Shown: positions 45,001 through 56,100 of the stretch, one piece after another
How positions within the stretch are numbered: position 1 is the stretch's first letter
How the letters are laid out: every line of letters starts with the position of its first letter
From: Branchiostoma floridae
Taxonomy: Eukaryota; Chordata; Leptocardii; Amphioxiformes; Branchiostomatidae
Length of the DNA: 64,000 nt
NCBI RefSeq assembly: GCF_000003815.2
Contig: NC_049992.1
Span: 3,209,703 to 3,273,702, forward strand
Reading direction: 5' to 3'
Program-made: the position numbers and the translations under genes
Notes under the pieces: model-generated
Told to the model about the DNA's origin: nothing
Databases searched by the model: none
The model's input: only the letters and a program-made list of their open reading frames with translations

Positions 45001-48000
45001 GGGTTCATGCCATAGCGCAGGGGCAGCTGGGATGTGCCCTGGCAGTACTCCTGGCGGAAGTAGTCCGAGATCGCTGCGTCGTACGTCGCCGTGTGGTTAA
45101 ACGCCTGGAAAGGGACAGATATAAGTTATCATGAGAGCAAATATACAGGTACATGTAACAAAGCTTACATGTAATATTGGAAACTTTGTATTAGTTAATT
45201 TATGGAACATACTCCCTCTCTCTCTGCTTTGTAATGGTTATGGCATACTCGTTTGTCTCAACAAAACTAGGGCATGGTAGTATGCACAAAAATATACTGG
45301 AGTTTGGGAAGCTAAAACAGACTGATTCATTGGATTATGGATTAAAAAACAGTCCGCTAAGAAGAAAATTTGTACCCTGATAGACAAAAATGTATATACT
45401 TACATAGTTTGTGGAATTGAATAGTGAGATGCAAATTTTCAGCCTGGCTTTTAAGTTGATCAAATTTCATCTGAGAAGTACGAAAATAAGTTGGCACGGA
45501 CTCACGTAGCAAAGCAAACTTTAAAATGAACGCAGCAGACCTTAACAGCGAGAGTTTTCCTGGTGGCCGGCATGGTGTCGGAGACCTCGCTTTGGGTCAT
45601 CTCAGCCAGGATGGTCGGGTAGTCCGAAGGGTTGCACACAACAGTCACGCGAACAAACAAACAAACAATAACAACAAACCTTAACAGCGAGAGTTTTCCT
45701 GGTGGCAGGCATGGTGTCGGAGACCTCGCTTTGGGTCATCTCAGCCAGGATGGTTGAGTAGTCTGCAGGGTCACACACCACCGTCACACAAACAAACAAA
45801 CAAACAAACAAACAACAACATACCTTAACAGCGAGAGTTTTCCTGGTGGCAGGCATGGTGTCGGAGACCTCACTCTGAGTCATCTCAGCCAGGATGGTCG
45901 GGTAGTCCGAAGGGTTGCACACAACAGTCACACAAACAAACAAACAAACAACAACAAACCTTGACAGCGAGAGTTTTCCTGGTGGCCGGCATGGTGTCGG
46001 AGACCTCGCTTTGGGTCATCTCGGAGAGGACGGTCGGGTAGTCCGCAGGGTCACACACCACCGTCACACAAACAAACAAACAAACAACAACAAACCTTGA
46101 CAGCGAAAGTTTTCCTGGTGGCAGGCATGGTGTCAGACACCTCGCTCTGGGTGATCTCAGCCAGGATGGTCGGGTATTCCTCAGGGTCGCACACCACCAT
46201 CACGCAAACAAACAAACAAACAAACAAAAACATACCTTAACAGCAAGAGTTTTCCTGGTGGCCGGCATGGTGTCGGACACCTCGCTCTGGGTCATCTCGG
46301 CCAGGACGGTCGGGTAGTCTGCAGGGTCGCACACCACCGTCACACGCTCGTGGTTCTTAGCAGCCGCACGCAGCAAAGTAACGCCACCTAGCAGCCAGAG
46401 TGGGAATGACAGGATTAGGACATGCCAATGTGTGACAGAACACTTGGGTAGTCGAACAGTCGTACACATTTATTGTCAAAGTAGAACTTTTGTCGGAGAT
46501 AAAAATATTGCTTAAGTACTTGATCTAACACTAAGGTTACAAAAATTTACCAATGATTACAAGAAGAATATCAAGTGACAAAAAATGGCATAAAAAGCCT
46601 GTTGTAGCATCTTTGCACCACGCCCATGCAGTAAAGATAGCCTGGGTGCATTCATTGTTAGTTTACCTAAGCTCCCATACTCCCCCTTAAATTTGACTAG
46701 GAAGGCACCAAGGGTACAGAAAAGACTCTTAGAAACACAAAAATGCCACTCGAACACTAAAAACTTCAAACCCACCGATGTCAATGTTCTCCACAGCCTC
46801 CGCCACTGTCACCCCCTCCTTAGTTACGGTGTTCACAAACGGGTACAGGTTACAGGCCACCACCCTAGGGGGAGAGGGAAGACATTTCATTCTATACATT
46901 GAGATGTCTATCATCTTGAAAACCCAACTTCATTAACTTATACCAAGGTTATAACATCAACCTGCTATAGTGCGAGTATCAAGGTGCAGTAAATACTAAA
47001 TGCTATTCCTTAAAAATGATACTTAAATCATTCTTCCTCTACAAAAAATCTTCTGGCTCATTAACAGTAGCCACTGTCTGAATATGTACACTTACAGAAC
47101 CGTTTCCTTCTAGACTTAATGTACATGTAAGTGAGTTCACTACATGTAGGAGAACTATGATTGTACCTGATGCGCTGGATGCCCTGCTTGTCCAGGTCAG
47201 CTTGGTCACTCTCAGAGGCACGGGCCAAAATCCCTGCAGAAATTACAACATTGACCTTGTCAACTCATCATCAGCGACTATGACAAAATGTATAGTTTAT
47301 GTTGGCATCCATCTGTCTGGTAGGCAGACAGTTATAGTTAATAACAAATGTAAAATATACCAACTGTTCCCTCCCCCCCTAGAGCGGAATGGACCGTTCC
47401 TTACCTCCATGTACATGTGTACAGCAGGGTGTAGAGTCTTGACCCTACCTCCCCTGTACCCTCTGTATGACACATGGACTGTTCCATACCCCCCTATATG
47501 ACACATGGACTGTTCTGCAACCCCCTGTATGACACATGGACTGTTCCATACCCCCCCTGTATGACACATGGACTGTTCCTTACCCCCATGTACAGCAGGG
47601 TGCAGAGTCTTCACTCTCCCTTCCCTGCACCCCCCTGTATAACACATAGACTGTTCCATACCCCCATGTACAGCAGGGTGCAGAGTCTTGACCCTCCTTC
47701 CCCTGTACACCCCTCTCCTCATATGACACATGGACTGTTCCATACCCCCCATATAACACATGGACTGTTCCTTACCCCCATGCACAGCTGGGTGTAGAGT
47801 CTTGACTCTCCCTCCTCTGTACCCCCCCCTGTATGACACATGGACTGTTCCATACCCCCCTGTATAACACATGGACTATTCCTTACCCCCATGCACAGCT
47901 GGGTGTAGAGTCTTGACTCTCCCTCCCCTGTACTCCCCCCCCCCTGTATGACACATGGACTGTTCCTTACCCCCCTATATGACACATGGACTGTTCCTTA

Positions 48001-49746
48001 CCCCCATGTACAGCAGGGTGCAGAGTTTTGACCCTCCCTCCCAACATCTCCGGAGCTCCTGTGATGTCTGCTACATCCCTAGGGGAAATATCATAAAACC
48101 ATTAACAAGTATCAAGACAATTAATCCAGGCCTTCTTAAGTTATTGTTATAGACATACACAACGACAGACACACACTAAAAAGCGGCCTGCAGGCCGATT
48201 TGAGCTTTCCTGAATAAACAAACTTTCAAACAAACAAACATCTCAAAACATAACTAACGTTCTTGGCAAAGGTAATTACAACAGGCATTAATGATACCAC
48301 AGACTGATTCAAGCCTGTTATTTGGATCTCTTTTCTTCAACCAGCCTTAAGAATCTACATAACACTCAAGGAATGTCTTGAGTCCACATAGGCTATCTAT
48401 ATCACACAAATACAAGGAAATAATAAAAAGACAGACTAACTTGACAGGCACATTTAACACACACTGACACAGACACACAAACAAGACTTACTTGACAGGT
48501 ACACCAGAGTCCCCAATGGCTTTAGCAGTCCCCCAGGCACAGACAGACAGACAGACACACAAACAGACACAGGCAGATGCACAGACAGACAGACAGTACT
48601 TACTTGACAGGCACACCAGAGTCCCTGATAGCTTTAGCCGTCCCCCCTGACGCTGCCAGCTGCAGACCCAACTCATGGAGGCCGCGGGCAAAATCCACCA
48701 GCCCGGACTTGTTAGACACACTCAAAAGCGCTGTGGGAGAAAATATATCCATAGCGTCACAAATGTTATGTTAAATAACCTAAACCCTATCCTAATTTAT
48801 GGATGCCATGAGCAAAATCCATCAGGTGCCAACTCTGAGTCTGAGCCATACGTACGGAGTCGCACGGGCAAACTGTGAGAATTTGCTCTTATGCAATTTA
48901 CGCCAACATAGATTAAGTAGACTAGTGATTAATGTCAAAGTCAAATTTCTCATTAAGACACTGATAAAAACAGCATAAGCTGAGACAAGTCCGAGAGTGC
49001 GGACATGCTACTGTAGTGCGTTCCAGTCTGTTGACAATGGTGCCCGATGGGTGGCGCATGACCAAATTCTCACAGGGCCTATGAAGTGAGTTTACCCGTG
49101 AGTCGTGACACGATAGGGCTTAAGCTTAGAGGAAGGGTCTGGTATCTAGGCTAATCCCCACACCACCATGAGATAATATTATCTAAAAAATCTATCAATA
49201 GTATCATGCGTAATTTGAATCAGAAAGCAGGTTTTCAACCTCCTTAAGCACACCTTAGTTCAGTAATGTTATGTTAATTGGACTTGGTACGTTCTTCCTT
49301 AAATTATAGCTGCTAAGGCTATTCAAATTGATGATTAATTAATCAAGCAAGCAAACAAATTGAAACTTAATTGCAAAACAATTGCCATTAACGATTAAGT
49401 ATGATTACTTTCTTGATTGATTGAATAGCTTGCAGCTATAACATAAGCAAGAGCGTATTTCTCCTAATTCTCTAGATGATACTATTTCCTCAATTTCTCC
49501 AATATACTAGTATCACTCACTCACACACCATGCGCCACCATACCCCCCCCCCCCCCCATCCTTTTCAATTCCCCACGAATAAACTTTACAGCAAAGTTCC
49601 CCTCCCTCCAAAAAGCCTTCCCAAAAGATTCCCAATTTCCTACGCTACGTGCCACGTCAATGCTGGACGACCAAATCCTCGATTTAACGTTCTAGACGCG
49701 AAAATTAGCGAGAACCTTTCCACTCACCGATTTCTTTTCCCGCCAT
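39021..49746 (-). CDS. ATIC: ATIC, bifunctional AICAR formyltransferase / IMP cyclohydrolase
   Basis: Catalyses the last two steps of de novo purine synthesis in the cytosol. AICAR is formylated with 10-formyl-THF and FAICAR is cyclised to IMP. Exons in transcript order: 49728-49746, 48604-48730, 48002-48078, 47167-47233, 46776-46864, 46236-46387, 44948-45104, 44119-44244, 43522-43629, 43123-43208, 42839-42928, 42275-42403, 41851-41943, 41599-41672, 40041-40209, 39313-39408, 39021-39140. They total 1779 bp, exactly 592 aa, the human length. The N-terminal MGS-like cyclohydrolase domain includes [13 protein letters not shown] and [18 protein letters not shown]. The transformylase domain has the catalytic Lys266-His267 pair in SFKHVSPAG. 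The C terminus is HTNLRLFHH. At least seven exons have tandem or decayed partial copies beside them. The gene is divergent from SLC38A7 and convergent with DHX36. Confidence 0.97.
40394..40488. mobile_element. Near-perfect 95-bp inverted repeat (MITE-like hairpin)
   Basis: The left arm AAAAAAGCAGTTACTCAAGC and right arm GCTTGAGTAACTGCTTTTTT pair over about 33 bp, continuing to AACTGGAT/ATCCAGTT, around a loop of about 25 nt. It lies in ATIC intron 14. It is most likely a small palindromic transposon; a hairpin RNA precursor is possible. Confidence 0.7.
40682..41492. mobile_element. hAT-like DNA transposon, 811 bp, nonautonomous
   Basis: The termini TAGGGCTGGGTACCGGTACAG and (reverse) TAGGGCTGGGTATCGGTACAG are inverted. 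An exact 8-bp target duplication, TGTACATG, occupies 40674-40681 and 41493-41500. Subterminal repeats of CAGGTCCGG / GGACCTGAACC are inverted too. There is no transposase frame. Related copies are at 44325-44455 (partial) and 60074-60436. It lies in ATIC intron 14. Confidence 0.93.
42030..42120 (-). mobile_element. Probable retroposon 3' tail
   Basis: The minus strand reads GGCCTGTAGGCCGATTTGAGG...TCAAACAA, matching the tail at 48186-48240 (GCCTGCAGGCCGATTTGAGC then CAAA repeats) and loosely 63233-63285. No 5' end was defined. Confidence 0.35.
42437..42500 (-). repeat. Decayed copy of ATIC exon 12 start
   Basis: The minus strand shows ATGGTCTCTACCTACGGACC then CCTGAGCTGGAG, a mutated copy of the first ~35 bp of exon 12 (ATGGACCCGACCTATGACCC). 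It sits just upstream of that exon in the transcript. Confidence 0.7.
42590..42838 (-). repeat. 45-bp minisatellite carrying the ATIC exon 11 donor
   Basis: Four tandem 45-bp units, plus a decayed fifth near 42590-42655, each end with the exon 11 end and donor (TGTGTGCTGCAG|GTGGGTGTG on the minus strand). Between donors lies GGTTCTGTAAGCCCTA. The true donor is at 42839/42838 and abuts the array, so the splice site is the first unit. Confidence 0.92.
44325..44455. mobile_element. Partial relative of the GGTACCGGTAC hAT-like element
   Basis: It begins GGGGTACCAGTACATCGTAC after a G-run and ends TTCTGTACCGATACACACCCCTA, with GGACCAGTCTGGACTTG inside. This matches the end structure of 40682-41492 in eroded form. 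Confidence 0.55.
44490..44845 (-). repeat. Three decayed copies of ATIC exon 7 3' part
   Basis: About 44777-44840 (best), 44630-44735 and 44500-44570 (weakest) repeat the exon 7 segment encoding [13 protein letters not shown] and its donor side. Divergence increases with distance from the true exon (44948-45104), as expected of serial duplications of different age. Confidence 0.85.
45541..46235 (-). repeat. Minisatellite of ATIC exon 6 3' half with (TTTG)n, five copies
   Basis: Five copies, at about 45541-45640, 45681-45783, 45829-45930, 45957-46066 and 46096-46202, repeat the last ~110 bp of exon 6 ([20 protein letters not shown] onward, ending LAVK) plus the donor AAG|GTTTGT or AAG|GTATGT. 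Each is joined by TTTG and TTG repeats on the coding strand. The copies keep donors but have no AG acceptor in front. Confidence 0.95.
47390..48001 (-). repeat. Minisatellite of ATIC exon 3 3' end and donor, five copies
   Basis: Five copies near 47405, 47580, 47660, 47770 and 47885 repeat the exon 3 end ([11 protein letters not shown]) and donor (CATGGGG|GTAAGG) on the minus strand. They are interleaved with units of GGGGGTATGGAACAGTCCAT and GTGTCATATAGGGG-like sequence. The true exon 3 donor at 48002/48001 is the first unit. Confidence 0.93.
48487..48600 (-). repeat. Decayed copy of ATIC exon 2 3' end, with CAGA microsatellite
   Basis: Minus strand at 48487-48530 reads GGGGGACTGCTAAAGCC then GGGGACTCTGGTGTACCTGTCAAGTAAGT, a copy of the exon 2 end ([13 protein letters not shown]) with an intact GTAAGT donor. 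It is separated from the true exon by a (GTCT)n-rich tract. Confidence 0.85.
48851..49113. mobile_element. MITE-like element with CACGGG(C/T)AAACT inverted ends
   Basis: CGCACGGGCAAACTGTGAGAATTTG on the left is inverted as CAAATTCTCACAG...AGTTTACCCGTGAG on the right. There is no coding capacity. It lies in ATIC intron 1. Confidence 0.55.
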
Positions 49747-50188
49747 GATGTCCAAGTTGAAGAAGTAACACGCACCCAACACGTGCACACCGGTCTGTCT
49801 GAGGGAGGCTCTTGTAAAGGTTTACGGAACTCCGTATTAGTTCATTCTACCCTACCTTTTACGTGTAACAGTATACGTATATATCCCTTTTAGAGCCAAA
49901 TACGAAGCAGATTTTGCAAGGCTCTAAAATTTGTTTCTAGTGTTATCTTTCCTTTCATTTATCAGCTCTTATAATCTACCTAGTACTCCATACACAGCCT
50001 TCAAATAGAGGAAAACTGAACGGAAATTCTTACCCTAACCTTTCACCTCTCACCTTTATCAACCCTGACCTTTGAGCTGTAATATCACGGGGAGGGTTGC
50101 TAAACCGGTGTTCAAACTTTTTCCTCTCAAAACAGGAATGTTTCTTCCCACATTTTGTGATATATCATAACTTCGGTGTAAAAAGAAG
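49747..50188. promoter_or_regulatory. Shared divergent promoter region of ATIC and SLC38A7
   Basis: The start codons of ATIC (minus, 49746) and the transporter (plus, 50189) are 442 bp apart and point away from each other, so both 5' UTRs and the promoter must fit in or near this interval. I see no clear TATA box or CpG-rich core. Confidence 0.5.
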
Positions 50189-53100
50189 ATGTCCGTACAA
50201 GAGGACAGAGTTTCGGGGGTAGCTTATGAGAGTTTTGGCGAGACGCCCGCAAATAATATTGCTTCAGCGTCGACGGAAAGTTCAGGCGATGGGGTCGAGG
50301 ACAACAGTGTCATCGTTCTTAAGGTAAAGTTTCAGATCATTTCTTAATGGCGCAACTTAAGAATCACTCGTGGATCTGTCAAGTCAAGAACGTTTAGTTG
50401 CTTGTTGTTGTTGTTGTTGTCACAATTATTATTTACAGTTAGACCCTTCTGTCCTTAAACTGGTTCAAAGTTGCATCCTGTTTGATAAAGTCACATGATT
50501 TAATGTAACAACTTTGCGTCTTGGCAGGAAGAGAGTCTTGTTGGCTTGTGACAGCTGAAGGGACCGTACAATAATTCTATCATAGGGAGGGGAATGGTTT
50601 TCCATGTTTTCTGTTACGTAGAACATGTATGTGAGCAATCGTAAATTTTCGCAATTTATATCTTATTGACAGTGTGGTAGGCAAAAAGCAGGTGGCAGGC
50701 AAAGCATTAATTTAAATGTGAATTAGTTTTTGATCTGCTAATTCTAATATTGTAACACTGTAAATGCAGAAATGTTCGTGGTGGTTTTTCCATTATAGTT
50801 TTTGACTACAGTCTAAGGTGCTACTGCAAACTTAAAACCATAGCGAATACTCCATTTTCTCGCTACCGTGAAAGTAAATCCCTGCAAACTTAAATACATT
50901 TACAGTACTCTGTTCTACTACCGTCATTTTGCCTGCCAGTCTGCCAATGAGCTCTCTCGCAGAGATCAGAACGCATGTGCAGTGACAGGAATTCTAGGTA
51001 ATAATATGTCAAAGGTAAAGGCCCCAAAAAAGAAAACACTCCTTGTCCTGACCAAATGTTTCATTTGCATAACATGTACAAAGTCCAGAAAGGTTTTGTT
51101 TCCTTTTTCGAAGCCTTTCCTTTTGACACATTAAATTTGATACATGACATTACATGTAGTTCAGGTAGACTGCACACAGAAGTAGATTGTGCAGTTATTA
51201 ATCCACGTAATTGACTTAGTCCTGCCCGCAGATCCAGGCCAGTAGACGGGACCGAGGCACGCCCGTGGCCGGAGCGATTTTCATCGTGGTGAACGCCTGT
51301 CTCGGCGCCGGGCTGCTGAACTTTCCCGCGGCGTTCCAGGGGGCGGGGGGCAACGCTGTCGGGGTCTCCATGGAGGTGGTGAGTGGGAGTGAAGGAAGGA
51401 AGGAAGAAGTGATTGGATCGAGAAGTGAGCGAGTGAATGAATGAATGAGTAGGTTAGATTTTTATCGTGGTGAACGCCTGTCTCAGCGCAGGCCTGATGA
51501 ACTTTCCTGCAGGGTTCCAGGGAGCGGGGGCAATGCTGTCTGGTCTCCATGGAGGTTGTGAGTGGAGTGAAGGAAAGAAGAAAGAAGTGGATGAATTGTA
51601 GAATGAGGGAGTGAAGGAATGAATGAGTGTTAGTGATTGAATGAGTTGAAATGTATTAAAGAGCAAAAATGTGTGTCAATGGAAAAATACTCTGACAAAG
51701 ATTTAATAAAGAAGAAAAAGGGAGGGAGGAGTGAATGAATGAATGAATGAACGAATGAACGAACAAACAAACGAACAAACAAACAAACGCAAGAAAAAAT
51801 GAATGAAAAATAAATGAATGAATGAATGTTATGAATAGGATTAGTTGTTTATTTATTTGTTTACTTGTCAGGTTTTCCTGGTGTTTGGAGCGGTGGCAGC
51901 ATTGATCATGGCATACTGTTTGGACCTGTGTCGTGTTGTTTATTTGTTTGTTTGTTTGTCAGGTTTTCCTGGTGTTTGGAGCAGTGGCAGCTCTGATCAT
52001 GGCATACTGTTCGGACCTGTGTCGCGTGAGCACGTACCAGGACGTAGTGCAGACGGTGTGCGGACACAACACCGGCATCCTGTGTGACCTGGCCATCATC
52101 CTCTACACCTTTGGCACCTGTATCACTTTTATCATCATCGTGGGCGACCAGGTTGATAAAGGTGCGTGCGTAGGAAGGTTTGGAAAGAAAAAATGGACAG
52201 GCTTTTTTTAAGGTTTAGATTAGGTTTAGTATTTATATTATATTTCATCCTTTGTTTAAAAGTTTGTTTCTTAATTAAGAGGTTAGTAAGATGGAGTATA
52301 GATTATGTCAGTTCTTTGATTTTGAAACATTTCAGAATCAATGAATATGTGAGCAAAATGAATTATTAGGAGCCTTCATAAATTTATAAAGAGTGGACAA
52401 AAGAATTGATGAATAAATGAATGAACAAATGAATGAATGAATCAATCAATCTATCTATGGACATTGAAGGCACAACAGCATATTGGCTGTAAGTTACATT
52501 TTGTTATTACTGGTATGGAAAATGGATTACTGGAGGAACATAATTTTGGCATTGATTGATTGTTTGTTTGTTTGTGACAGTTATGCAGTGGGCAGCGGGA
52601 CCAGAGTTCTGTTACCACTGGTACATGAACAGAAAGTTCACCATGAGTGTGATCCTGATTGATTGTTTGTTTGTTTGTTTGTTTGTTTGTTTGTTTGTTC
52701 CAGTGATGCAGTGGGCAGCGGGACCAGAGTTCTGTTACCACTGGTACATGAACAGAAAGTTCACCATGAGTGTGATCCTGATTGATTGTTTGTTTGTTTG
52801 TTTGTTTGTTTGTTTGTTTGTTCCAGTGATGCAGTGGGCAGCGGGACCAGAGTTCTGTTACCACTGGTACATGAACAGGAAGTTCACCATGAGTGTGATC
52901 TCTGATTGATTGTTTGTTTGTTTGTTTGTTCCAGTGATGCAGTGGGCAGCGGGACCAGAGTTCTGTTACCACTGGTACATGAACAGGAAGTTCACCATGA
53001 GTGTGATCCTGATTGATTGTTTGTTTGTTTGTTTGTTTGTTTGTTCCAGTGATGCAGTGGGCGGCAGGTGCAGACTTCTGTTACCACTGGTACATGAACA

Positions 53101-56100
53101 GGAAGTTCACCATGAGTGTGATCTCTGATTGATTGTTTGTTTGTTTGTTTGTTTGTTTGTTTGTTTGTTTGTAACAGTGATGCAGTGGGCGGCAGGTGCA
53201 GACTTCTGTTACCACTGGTACATGAACAGGAAGTTCACCATGAGTGTGATCTCTGATTGATTGTTTGTTTGTTTGTTTGTTTGTTTGTTCCAGTGATGCA
53301 GTGGGCAGCAGGACCAGAGTTCTGTTACCACTGGTACATGAACAGGAAGTTCACCATGAGTGTGATCTCTGATTGATTGATTGTTTGTTTGTTTGTTTGT
53401 TTGTTACAGTGATGCAGTGGGCAGCAGGACCAGAGTTCTGTTACCACTGGTACATGAACAGGAAGTTCACCATGAGTGTGATCTCTGATTGTTTGTTTGT
53501 TTGTTTGTTTGTTTGTTCCAGTGATGCAGTGGGCGGCAGGAGTAGACTTCTGTTACCACTGGTACATGAACAGGAAGTTCACCATGAGCGTGATCTCTGA
53601 TTGATTGTTTGTTTGTTTGTTTGTTTGTTTGTTTGTTCCAGTGATGCAGTGGGCGGCAGGAGTAGACTTCTGTTACCACTGGTACATGAACAGGAAGTTC
53701 ACCATGAGTGTGATCTCTGATTGATTGATTGATTGTTTGTTTGTTTGTTTGTTTGTAACAGTGATGCAGTGGGCAGCAGGACCAGAGTTCTGTTACCACT
53801 GGTACATGAACAGGAAGTTCACCATGAGTGTGATCTCTGATTGTTTGTTTGTTTGTTTGTTTGTTTGTTTGTTTGTTCCAGTGATGCAGTGGGCAGCAGG
53901 ACCAGAGTTCTGTTACCACTGGTACATGAACAGGAAGTTCACCATGAGTGTGATCTCTGATTGATTGTTTGTTTGTTTGTTTGTTTGTTTGTTTGTTCCA
54001 GTGATGCAGTGGGCAGCGGGACCAGAGTTCTGTTACCACTGGTACATGAACAGGAAGTTCACCATGAGTGTGATCCTGATTGATTGATTGTTTGTTTGTT
54101 TGTTTGTTTGTTTGTTTGTTTGTTTGTTCCAGTGATGCAGTGGGCGGCGGGACCAGAGTTCTGTTACCACTGGTACATGAACAGGAAGTTCACCATGAGT
54201 GTGATCTCTGATTGTTTGTTTGTTTGTTTGTTTGTTTGTTTATTTCAGTGATGCAGTGGGCAGCAGGACCAGAGTTCTGTTACCACTGGTACATGAACAG
54301 GAAGTTCACCATGAGTGTGATCTCTGACTGATTGTTTGTTTGTTTGTTTGTTTGTTTGTTTGTGACAGTTATGCAGTGGGCAGCAGGACCAGACTTCTGT
54401 TACAACTGGTACATGAACAGGAAGTTCACCATGAGTGTTATCTCCATCCTCATCATCCTGCCCCTCTGCATCCCTAAAGACATCGGCTTCCAGAAATATG
54501 CCAGGTGAGACCACGTCTTCCATCTCAAGGACATGATTTGTAAGATCTAGTATTACTCTTAAGAATTCAGAAGTTCATTTTTTTCTTACAAATGTCAAAA
54601 AAATGTCTGAAGCCCTAACCCTCCAGCTCTGTGTCCCAGAGGACACAAGGATGCCAGATATGATGATTGTTTTGACGACCAAGGTTTTGTTCTTGCTTGA
54701 GTAAAGACCACCTTTTTTCAGTTAAAAAAGGGAGTTTCCAAGACAGAGAAGTTTGGTGTTAAGGTAGCCAGAGAAAAGAGACAGTTGTTCAAATATTATA
54801 CTGTAGAATTTTAAGAGTTTTAGAACAGAAGTGAAGCCTGTCAAAGCGAATATTTTTCTCTCCTGTTTTCTGCAGTTTTCTCGGTGTAGCGAGCATCCTG
54901 TATGTAACAGTGATAGTCTCTGTGAAGTACTACACAGGAGGGTACCCTCCCGCTGATGTGGTCACAAGGTAAGGTGCAGTCTCTGCTGCTTCTTTATTCT
55001 GATATACATGTAAAATTTGCTACATCAGCTTTACATGATTGCTTCATGTTAAGGTGTATCTTTGGATGTTTTAGGTGCTAGGACAACGTATGATATTTTT
55101 TTTTAAATTTGGTGAAACTTTCAGAACATCTACAACTTTCATGATCTACAACGTATTGTCTTGTTTCATGACTGCCTATATGGGTGTCTGCTTTGTTGTG
55201 TATAGTCACTACAGGGACATACGTACAATGTATGTTGGCCGCTCAGAATAAACATAAAATCGTCATCATAAAACATGAAATAAGAAACATAAATTTTGTC
55301 AACCCATAGTACTTGTCCAACTGTTTTCATGCGTTTCTTTTCAGCCCAAAGACTTTCACAGATGTGTTTATAGCAGTCCCTACAGTTTGTTTTGGCTTCC
55401 AGGTAAGTGCAAACCATAACAAATAATACATTGTATGTTCTCTTCTGTTTGACATTTCCTGACTGACATTATAATTATTGCATGAAACTATGGAGAATTC
55501 ATTAAGTGGACTAATCATGATTTATTTGTGTTAAGGAAGGACATTTTCGATTTTTATCAACTTCATTTTTCTTTCAGTTTCTTCTCTTTCCCTAGTCTAG
55601 TAACATCTGTTCCACTTTTTCTCCTGTGTTTCAGTACCACATCAGTGCAGTTCCAGTCTATGCCAGCATGAGAAAACGGAACCTGGGCAGTCTGGCTGTT
55701 GTCATGTTTTTTGCCATGGTCATCGCAATGCTGGTATACACAGCCACAGGTATGCATGTTTGTTTGTTTGTTTGTTTATTAATTTTCTTAGTCCTTTGCT
55801 TGTCCCTTCAACATGATTTCAAAAGACTCAGACAGGAAAACACCAATTTAACACAAACTGTTATTTTGAGTGAGTACAATGTAGACTACATCAATTAAGG
55901 ATAGATTTCTAGGTATATAGTACCGGTATTACGATATGCCAAATGATAGATACTCAAAGAGTGTATTTTTTCTTCAAATGGGCTTTTTTCTCTCGATGAT
56001 ATAATCATGACACCACACTTATTTACATCAATTGCCATCTTCTGACGAGGTAGTCTCTGAAAAAAATTCCATACTCAACTAGATCTGGAAATAGTATTAT

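Noticed and set aside
47297-47985. Minus-strand frame rich in [10 protein letters not shown]-like repeats as a repetitive protein
   Set aside because: It is the ATIC exon 3 minisatellite with its interleaved spacer; the frame changes between units.
52451-54523. Minus- and plus-strand open frames of QTNKQTNKQ / MQWAAGPEF repeats
   Set aside because: They arise from the SLC38A7 exon 4 array and its (TTTG)n spacers, open only because units have similar lengths.
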